Part shown: piece after piece, positions 59,108-64,000 of the stretch
Position numbering within the stretch: position 1 is the first letter of the stretch
How the letters are laid out: every line of letters begins with the position of its first letter
Source of the DNA: Candidatus Thorarchaeota archaeon
GTDB lineage: Archaea; Asgardarchaeota; Thorarchaeia; Thorarchaeales; Thorarchaeaceae
Assembly: GCA_003345545.1 (NCBI GenBank)
Contig: PRDH01000081.1
Coordinates: forward strand, 1-64,000
DNA: 64,000 nucleotides
Direction: 5' to 3'
Notes under the pieces: model-generated
What the model was told of the DNA's origin: nothing
Databases searched by the model: none
The model's input: the letters and a program-made list of their open reading frames with translations, nothing else
Position numbers and translations under genes: made by a program

Positions 59108-59542
59108 CTATCCCACTGTCACTTCATTTACATGCTCAGTTGGACACTTCATGCTGTTGGACACAAGGCAGTACTTCCCAGCGAGTTCCAACGCTCGTTC
59201 TGCCTTTGGTATGAGATCTTCAGTGTCGACCGTCACCTTTGTTCTCAGAAGAAGCTTGGTGAACTGAAAGCCCTTCTCCACCTTCTCCAGCGTTCCAAGC
59301 CCTTCACAGGCGAATGACTTGAATTCAACGTGTACTTTCTTTGCGAATGTAATGAAGGTTGTCAGGAAACATGAGGTGGCAGCTGCTACAAAGAGGTCCT
59401 CTGGACTGATGATTCCTTCAGGTCCATCGAATTCAGGAGGTGCTGAGATCTGTATCTTGGGTTTTCCTTTTACAGTCAGATCTCCAACCCTACCGTGTGT
59501 CCAATCAATCTTCACAAGATACTCGTGTGACTCGTCACTCAT
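59108..59542 (-). CDS. OsmC-family protein, copy A
   Basis: 144 residues of the OsmC/Ohr fold. The two redox cysteines lie in VAAATSCFLTTFITF (near residue 58) and AGKYCLVSNSMKCP (near 122), the positions used by family members that reduce peroxides. The start GRVGDLTVKGKPKIQISAPPEF is the usual beta strand. It has an extra Cys in SMKC. A tandem paralog follows upstream on the same strand. It likely acts against organic hydroperoxides in the cytoplasm; the reductant is unknown. Confidence 0.88.
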   Translation of the reverse strand: MSDESHEYLVKIDWTHGRVGDLTVKGKPKIQISAPPEFDGPEGIISPEDLFVAAATSCFLTTFITFAKKVHVEFKSFACEGLGTLEKVEKGFQFTKLLLRTKVTVDTEDLIPKAERALELAGKYCLVSNSMKCPTEHVNEVTVG

Positions 59543-59603
59543 CTCTTTCGCCGTAGTTTCTAGCCTTCATCTCCATGAAAAAAGGATTTGGTTCTTGCCG
59601 CAA

Positions 59604-60038
59604 CTACAGAACAACAATCTCAACATCATGTGAGATTGGGCACTTCATACTGTTACCAACAAAACAATACTTCTTTGCTAGCTCTAGGGCCCGACCAATC
59701 TTATCACGAAGCTCTTCGGATTCAATCTGGGCTCTAGCCCTTATCCGAATTCTGGTTATCTCAAAGCTGCGACCGACCTTCTCCAGTGTCCCGACAGCAT
59801 CACATGTGAATGCCTTGAAATCGATGTGCATCTTTCTTGTGAAATCGACGAAGCCATTCATGTAGCAGACTGATGCGGAGGCTACAAAGAGGTCTTCTGG
59901 AGAATGATAGTTCGCCTCCTCAGGATCGCTTGATGAGGTACCAGTTCTTATGACTGCTTTCCCCTCGACTGATAACTTGCCGGTCCTTCCACCGGTCCAG
60001 ACAAGGCTCACAGGAAAAAGTGTTGGCTCTTCACTCAT
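59604..60038 (-). CDS. OsmC-family protein, copy B
   Basis: 144 residues, the same length as copy A and aligned with it without gaps, with about half the residues shared by eye. Cysteines are in VASASVCYMNGFVDFTRK and KKYCFVGNSMKCPISH. The charged DPEEANYHSPEDLFVA segment resembles copy A's PEGIISPEDLFVA. Shared spacing shows a tandem duplication. Copies may differ in substrate. The gene is 61 bases upstream of copy A and could be co-transcribed with it. Confidence 0.86.
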   Translation of the reverse strand: MSEEPTLFPVSLVWTGGRTGKLSVEGKAVIRTGTSSSDPEEANYHSPEDLFVASASVCYMNGFVDFTRKMHIDFKAFTCDAVGTLEKVGRSFEITRIRIRARAQIESEELRDKIGRALELAKKYCFVGNSMKCPISHDVEIVVL

Positions 60039-60098
60039 TCAATACACCTATCCTTTCTCTTGCATAGTCCTGAAAAAGCATTTAGGCGTGGCAACGCT

Positions 60099-60872
60099 CT
60101 ATCCCTTTTCGCCCTTGAAGACGGCAAAGAACGGAATTCGATGCTCTCGATCAAAGAACGCATCATCAGCTGTTGGCTGGGGCTCTCTGAAGGCTACGAG
60201 ATTGAAGCCAGAAGCAATTAGCGCATTCAGGTATGTGCCAAGAGTTCTGTGAAAGAAGCTTATTGCTGCTGGAAATCTCTCGCCTGTCCGAGTGGTCCAA
60301 TAACGTTCGTACTCTCTCTCATCAAAGTACTTGTCGACTTTGAAGTACACCCCCTCTCTTCTTCCAGTCTTAGGGTCTTTCTCACCCATCTCCCAAGAAC
60401 CAGGACCATAGAGATTGAAGGCAGGGTGCACGATGGAGAATACAAGATGTCCACCTTCTCGAAGGACTCGGTAGAACTCTCTGAGTGCCTCTCTGAGGCA
60501 TGGAACATTCAGAAGGACTAGATTTGCGAGCACAATGTCGAATTCGTGGTCTGGAATCGAATCCAGATGACATATGTCCGTCGCTCTGTATTCAACGATG
60601 ATTCCCTCGCGCTTTGCCAGGCTCCTAGACGTTTCTATTAGACGCTCAGATAAGTCGACAGCAGTGACAGAAGCTCCCTTCCCTGCGTAATATCGAGATA
60701 GGTATCCCTCTCCACACCCTGCATCAAGGAGCTTCTTGCCCTTGACATCACCGAGGAGCTGCTCGACGCATGGATTCAGAATGTGTCTGTGGTGAGGTGT
60801 ACCACTTTCTGCAATGAGATCCGCGAATGCCTCTGCATTAGCTTCCCACTGCTGTCGAAATCGGTCGTCCAT
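60099..60872 (-). CDS. Class I SAM-dependent methyltransferase
   Basis: 257 residues. SAM motif KLLDAGCGEGYLSRYYAGKG near residue 55, VTAVDLSERLIE with the acidic ribose-binding Asp, and DIVLANLVLLNVPCLREAL before VLREGGHLVFSIVHPAF. The C-terminal half, with YERYWTTRTGERFPAAISFFHRTLGTYLNALI, resembles small-molecule methyltransferases of the UbiE group. No adjacent pathway genes. Upstream, a frame of 65 residues at 60.8-61.0 kb is not supported. Confidence 0.85.
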   Translation of the reverse strand: MDDRFRQQWEANAEAFADLIAESGTPHHRHILNPCVEQLLGDVKGKKLLDAGCGEGYLSRYYAGKGASVTAVDLSERLIETSRSLAKREGIIVEYRATDICHLDSIPDHEFDIVLANLVLLNVPCLREALREFYRVLREGGHLVFSIVHPAFNLYGPGSWEMGEKDPKTGRREGVYFKVDKYFDEREYERYWTTRTGERFPAAISFFHRTLGTYLNALIASGFNLVAFREPQPTADDAFFDREHRIPFFAVFKGEKG

Positions 60873-61095
60873 GAGCTGTCAACCTAGATCGGCTCTTCTC
60901 AAGTTTTCGCTTGCCTAACCATATTCTATCCCAGGCCTTGCGGACCCGTTTTCTGGTCTTCCCAAGTACTGGGCAACGGTCTACTTGATTGCAGGCCCCA
61001 CTTCGGCTGCAATCTCGTTTTCTACGTGAATTCATGACAAATCAGACCAATCAAAATAAGAGGTCGTAGATATCCGTGCATTTTGGTAGTTCAAG

Positions 61096-62298
61096 ATGGT
61101 CATCGACGAACGGCACTCAGATGAAGCAAAAACAGAGAGAAATCCGGCATACGTGCTTGGACTCGCCTCTTTGCTTAATGATACTGGATCTGATATGATT
61201 GCTCCTATCTGGCCTGCCTTTCTTACCACTCAGCTTGGCATAGATCCCGGTGTTGTACAGATGATTGATGGTCTGGCATTGACAGTCACTTCCCTCTCAA
61301 AGCTAGGCGCTGGCTATGCTTCAGACAAAACAGGCAAACGGAAGCCATTCATTGCTCTGGGATATGCCCTGTCGTCTATTGCACGCATAGGATTCATTCT
61401 TGCCACCTTTGGATACCAGTTCTTCCAGATACTCCTCTGGAAGTCTATGGACCGACTTGGCAAAATGCGAGGGCCCCCACGTGATGCAATAGTTGCTGCT
61501 TACGCATCAGAGAAGAAACGGGGACGTACATTTGGTGTACTGCGGGCACTTGACACCACAGGTGCAGTTCTGGGCTCGTTTATTACCCTCCTTCTCTTTG
61601 CCTATTTAGGTTATACGGGGATTATCCTGTTGGCCGTTGTTCCAGGTCTCGGTTCCGTTGTTGTAGTTTCTGCACTTATAAAGGAAAGAAGAGGAAGAGA
61701 TGCCTTCAAGGGGGTGAATTTCCGTGGTCTTGACCGCAATCTTAAGGTATTTCTCGTGGCCTCTGTTCTCTTTGCTCTTGCGACTTTCAGCTACTCACTA
61801 TTGATTCTCTATTCAGCCACTTTTGGGCACACAGTCATTCAACAGACGGCTCTCTATCTGCTGTTCACGATTGTGTACGCTGCCACAGCATACCCCTTTG
61901 GCAGAATCTCGGATAGGGTGGGTCGAAAACCTGTACTAATTGCTGCCTTCCTCTTCTTGATACTGACAGCAGTCTGGGCCTACTCATTCACCACTGATAT
62001 GCTGACTATCGTGCCTCTCTTCATCCTCTTTGGACTGATGAATGGTGCTCTCGATCCTGTTCAGACAAGCCTGGTCGCTGACCTAGTGGAGGAGAAGCGC
62101 CGTGCGAGTGTCATTGGAGCATTTCAAATGGCGATTGGTATGTCCGCGCTTCCTGGGGGACTGATTATTGGATATCTCTGGGATCAATTCAATCCTCAAG
62201 CAGTCTTCCTGTATTCAATCGTTCTCACATTTCTAGCATTGATTCTACTGTTACTCATACGAACGAAAAGGAGCGAACTGGTAACCAGCGCAAGTTGA
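61096..62298 (+). CDS. Major facilitator superfamily transporter
   Basis: 400 residues with 12 helices in two halves. Motif A in each half is visible: YASDKTGKRKPFI after helix 2 and FGRISDRVGRKPVLI after helix 8, with LVEEKRRASVIGAFQMAIG near the end. It matches the multidrug/sugar-phosphate-like uptake group best, but the substrate is unclear. A long N-terminus (ERHSDEAKTERNP) precedes the first helix. The gene is transcribed toward tRNA-Ala, which is on the other strand. Confidence 0.87.
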   Translation: MVIDERHSDEAKTERNPAYVLGLASLLNDTGSDMIAPIWPAFLTTQLGIDPGVVQMIDGLALTVTSLSKLGAGYASDKTGKRKPFIALGYALSSIARIGFILATFGYQFFQILLWKSMDRLGKMRGPPRDAIVAAYASEKKRGRTFGVLRALDTTGAVLGSFITLLLFAYLGYTGIILLAVVPGLGSVVVVSALIKERRGRDAFKGVNFRGLDRNLKVFLVASVLFALATFSYSLLILYSATFGHTVIQQTALYLLFTIVYAATAYPFGRISDRVGRKPVLIAAFLFLILTAVWAYSFTTDMLTIVPLFILFGLMNGALDPVQTSLVADLVEEKRRASVIGAFQMAIGMSALPGGLIIGYLWDQFNPQAVFLYSIVLTFLALILLLLIRTKRSELVTSAS

Positions 62299-62301
62299 AG
62301 A

Positions 62302-62408
62302 TGGTGGACCGGGCGAGATTTGAACTCGCGGCCTTCTGAAGTGTCGGCCTGTGGCTAACACCAGCAAGCTTGCGAATCAGACGATCTACCGGTCTGATCT
62401 ACCGGCCC
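62302..62408 (-). tRNA. tRNA-Ala(CGC) with an intron at 37/38
   Basis: Read on the minus strand from 62408. The acceptor GGGCCGG pairs with CCGGTCC and includes the alanine identity pair G3-U70; then A and an encoded CCA (62302-62304). The D stem GATC/GATC is intact. The anticodon stem TCTGA/TCAGA encloses TTCGCA|T, anticodon CGC, with a 30-base intron at the 37/38 site. The T-arm GCGAG-TTCAAAT-CTCGC is uninterrupted. Without the intron it is 74 bases. A TATA-like CTTTTAAG is about 30 bases upstream. Confidence 0.93.
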
Positions 62409-62460
62409 ACTGAGATGCTTCTCCGTATGGATTTCTTAAAAGATTGTCTGCTCATATGAA

Positions 62461-62754
62461 TCAGATCTCAATCCCAAATGCCTCGGAGAACCGTTCCATT
62501 CTAAGGAACTCCCGAAGGAACTCTCTGCCTTTCTCTGTCAGCAGGTATGACCGATTGTTACTATCAGGGCCCACCTCTTGCACGAGTGCTTTTTCGACCA
62601 GTTCTTCCAGATATTGGGTCAATCGATCATGGGACAGATTTGCCGCGTAGAGTATCTTAGTCGGGCCTGTGCCTTCCTCCCCCTCACTCTGAATGGCACG
62701 CATCATATCTGCTAGGATGCGCATCTTTGAGCGATAGGGTCGCTTCTTACTCAT
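62461..62754 (-). CDS. Winged-helix regulator (HTH_45-like)
   Basis: 97 residues: an N-terminal basic arm KKRPYRSKMRILADMMRAIQSE, a winged helix with GPTKILYAANLSHDRLTQYLEELVEKALVQEV and the wing RSYLLTEKGREFLREFL. This is the form of archaeal regulators of the HTH_45 type. Its start overlaps the end of the membrane protein gene upstream by four bases (ATGA), so the two form an operon, possibly with the membrane protein as a sensor that modulates DNA binding (inference). Confidence 0.82.
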   Translation of the reverse strand: MSKKRPYRSKMRILADMMRAIQSEGEEGTGPTKILYAANLSHDRLTQYLEELVEKALVQEVGPDSNNRSYLLTEKGREFLREFLRMERFSEAFGIEI

Positions 62755-63368
62755 ACGTTTCGGCCTGCCTTATAGAGCATGACCAATAGCGACAAGAAAC
62801 CAAGGAATTGCGCTCCTTGGCTCAACAGATAGAGGCCGGGAGCTGCAGCGACTTGAGCCATCATAATGTGGCTCAATAGGATGAGGAAGAATCCAACTAG
62901 GACATAACGTGCGAACTTGCTACGCGTTGCCAAGTAGTTGAGGATGGCCTGGAGAACCACCACGACTAGTACCAGTATTGCAACGATCTCGAGACTCGGA
63001 TTGACCAGAAAGGTTGCCATCAACAGCATAGTGACACTTGCTGTGTCTTGGTTCTCTGTTTCCCTACGTGTGGGTTTCGTGGAGATTACGAAAATGGCAT
63101 AGGCCATGATTCTGGATACTCCGTAGGCTATTGTGACAATGTCGGAGATTACATCTGTTGGTTCCCTTACAAGAAAATACCATGTCCCAATCACTCGCCC
63201 GAACATGCCTGCAGATAGGACAAGGAATCCAGTAGATAGATCTGAGAGTCTCTTCTCACCAGTCAGTCGATATGCCTTTGTGGCATAGTAAGACACCATC
63301 AAGGCGATTATCCCACTGACTGCTTCAAAGAGTAAGTCTAGTCTGATGATTCCGGGATCTACTTGCAT
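62751..63368 (-). CDS. Membrane protein coupled to the HTH_45-like gene
   Basis: 205 residues with about six or seven helices: LLFEAVSGIIALMVSYYATKAYRL, LVLSAGMFGRVIGTWYFLV, VSRIMAYAIFVIS, LLMATFLVNPSLEIVAILVLVVVVL and a final LLSQGAQFLGFLSLLVMLYK. The spacing resembles histidine-kinase-type membrane sensor domains without a kinase. It overlaps the regulator gene that follows. No family is recognised with confidence. Confidence 0.65.
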   Translation of the reverse strand: MQVDPGIIRLDLLFEAVSGIIALMVSYYATKAYRLTGEKRLSDLSTGFLVLSAGMFGRVIGTWYFLVREPTDVISDIVTIAYGVSRIMAYAIFVISTKPTRRETENQDTASVTMLLMATFLVNPSLEIVAILVLVVVVLQAILNYLATRSKFARYVLVGFFLILLSHIMMAQVAAAPGLYLLSQGAQFLGFLSLLVMLYKAGRNV

Positions 63369-63567
63369 TGGGTGACGCCTGTCCTATTCTTGTCAGCTTT
63401 GGTCTTATTACTGGTGAATGAATCATCTATGGCTTTTCTCTAATTCGGTGACATAATCCCCTGCTTCAGACGGTCTTTAGTGCGGATACTTCTTCTAGAT
63501 GAATCATCTAGTGGTATCGTTCATCGCGCCTTTATATCGAGAATGCACTATACTTAACGTGCAAATC

Positions 63568-63762
63568 ATGGAGCATGCCAAGAAGGCACTTGCATTCGTG
63601 GTTGCACAGATGGGCCGAACTCTCACGGCCCAACACATGATGGAAGAGTTCCGACAACTGCAAGATGAGCAGACAGGTAGACACTGTTTCTGCTTTGAAA
63701 GGCGGAGGAAACTCCGCCCTTCCATCGCCTTTTGTTCTATCCCTCTTTCTTCTCTAGCATAG
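63568..63762 (+). CDS. Possible small protein, weak
   Basis: A 64-residue frame from ATG 63568, preceded by TTTATATCG about 40 bases upstream, which resembles a TATA box. The start MEHAKKALAFVVAQMGRTLTAQHMMEEF looks protein-like, but the end, after the GAAA-capped hairpin at 63701-63718, is Ser/Arg-rich and unconvincing. It could be a real gene with a hairpin inside its end, or the transcript may be an RNA. I report it only as possible. Confidence 0.3.
   Translation: MEHAKKALAFVVAQMGRTLTAQHMMEEFRQLQDEQTGRHCFCFERRRKLRPSIAFCSIPLSSLA
63701..63718 (+). terminator. GNRA-capped hairpin, probable terminator or RNA element
   Basis: A perfect 7-base stem GGCGGAG / CTCCGCC closed by a GAAA tetraloop, followed by a modest CTTTTG tract. 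It lies between the possible small gene and the HEAT-like gene on the other strand. Such a compact GNRA hairpin is typical of structured RNA ends. Confidence 0.5.
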
Positions 63763-64000
63763 ACTCTATCTTGTCCAATCGGTCCTTGAGGTCTCTGTTT
63801 TGTTTCTCCAGTTCTTCTATACTCTTTTTCAGAGAATCGATTTCTTTTGGCTCCTTCTTCTTGCTCAGGTTTCTAATAGCAATCCTGCATCTACGAACGG
63901 TTCCACTCTCGGCAGCCTGCTCAGCAAGCCGTGACAGCGCAGGTATGAGAGATGCGTCCTCATAGTCTGAAATTGCGGAGATCGTCATGCTCTGCACTCG
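63737..64000 (-). CDS. C-terminal end of a HEAT-like protein with coiled coil, 5' cut by the window edge
   Basis: The frame is open to the right edge, so only the last 87 residues or so are seen and the start GTG at 63997 is probably internal. They contain one HEAT-type helix pair (DASLIPALSRLAEQAAESGTVRRCRIAIRNL) followed by a coiled coil (KEIDSLKKSIEELEKQNRDLKDRLDKIESML). Archaeal aminopeptidases of the M1 family end in this way, as do other HEAT proteins, so an M1 peptidase is a guess. Confidence 0.55.
   Translation of the reverse strand, partial: RVQSMTISAISDYEDASLIPALSRLAEQAAESGTVRRCRIAIRNLSKKKEPKEIDSLKKSIEELEKQNRDLKDRLDKIESMLEKKEG

Noticed and set aside
60838-61035. 65-residue Arg/Lys-rich minus-strand frame
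   Set aside because: Overlaps the methyltransferase start and promoter region; composition looks like random basic frame.
1-64000. CRISPR arrays, transposases, integrases or rRNA genes
   Set aside because: No regularly spaced repeats, no DDE or integrase motifs and no rRNA sequence were seen in the window.

Overview
The window looks like a stretch of chromosome from an archaeon, most likely an Asgard archaeon of the Thorarchaeia type (an inference from gene content, not from a tree). Archaeal marks seen directly are the uL3-uL4-uL23-uL2 ribosomal block, SRP19, Gar1, Trm1, an Lsm/Sm protein, a TFE-beta/RPC34-like winged helix with a Cys cluster, methenyl-tetrahydromethanopterin cyclohydrolase, archaeal-type UMP kinase and ValRS, AT-rich TATA-like boxes about 25-40 bases upstream of genes, and tRNA genes full of short introns. 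FtsZ, a histone-deacetylase-family protein and a large protein with a probable longin-like N-terminus fit an Asgard origin. Genes are dense, mostly single or in pairs, with no insertion sequence, CRISPR array or prophage.

Layout. 0-7.6 kb: end of a SPOUT methyltransferase gene, a hydroxyproline-dehydratase-like glycyl radical enzyme, four ribosomal protein genes closed by a hairpin terminator, then a ribbon-helix-helix regulator overlapping ftsZ. 7.7-15 kb: Lsm protein, CPBP protease and membrane proteins, beta and gamma subunits of a 2-oxoacid:ferredoxin oxidoreductase, a MoaD-like beta-grasp protein, an MFS transporter and Mch. 15-20.4 kb: leucine-rich-repeat protein, tRNA-Thr, a group of small membrane proteins, a GH13 glucosidase and tRNA-Pro. 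20.5-27 kb: information-processing and nucleotide genes (HTH regulator, pyrB, dCMP deaminase, srp19, gar1, TFE-beta-like, rlmE, trm1, cyclophilin). 27-32.8 kb: TIM-barrel isomerase, a cysteine desulfurase-SelD fusion, tRNA-Ile, small membrane proteins and a nucleotidyltransferase. 32.9-38.3 kb: an acyl-CoA/acetate group (CoA-transferase fused to a GNAT domain, OFA-family transporter, acetyl-CoA synthetase). 38.7-52.3 kb: the longin-like protein, two Fe-S proteins, a split PEP-synthase-like pair, an unknown gene plus a lipocalin-like partner, a membrane-fused hydrolase, HDAC, UroD-like and PolX/PHP genes. 52.4-55.4 kb: a low-gene-density island with tRNA-Leu, two decaying partial copies of it and orphan membrane proteins. 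55.4-64 kb: pyrH, valS, two OsmC paralogs, a methyltransferase, MFS, tRNA-Ala, an HTH-membrane protein pair and the end of a HEAT-like gene.

How the genes fit together. C1 metabolism on tetrahydromethanopterin (Mch), ferredoxin-linked 2-oxoacid oxidation (Kor), acetate/acyl-CoA interconversion (ACS, CoA-transferase), Fe-S proteins and a glycyl radical enzyme describe an anaerobe living on organic acids, amino acids and C1 units. SelD points to selenium use.

The strongest unusual signal is in the tRNAs. All five tRNA genes carry introns (seven in all). Three of them (Thr, Ile, Leu) have a 29-30-base intron at the same T-loop site, between nucleotides 58 and 59. tRNA-Pro and tRNA-Leu carry two introns each, and removing the introns gives canonical lengths in every case. 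Other leads are the partial tRNA-Leu copies, the CoA-transferase-GNAT and desulfurase-SelD fusions, the split phosphotransferase lacking its third domain, and the longin-like protein.
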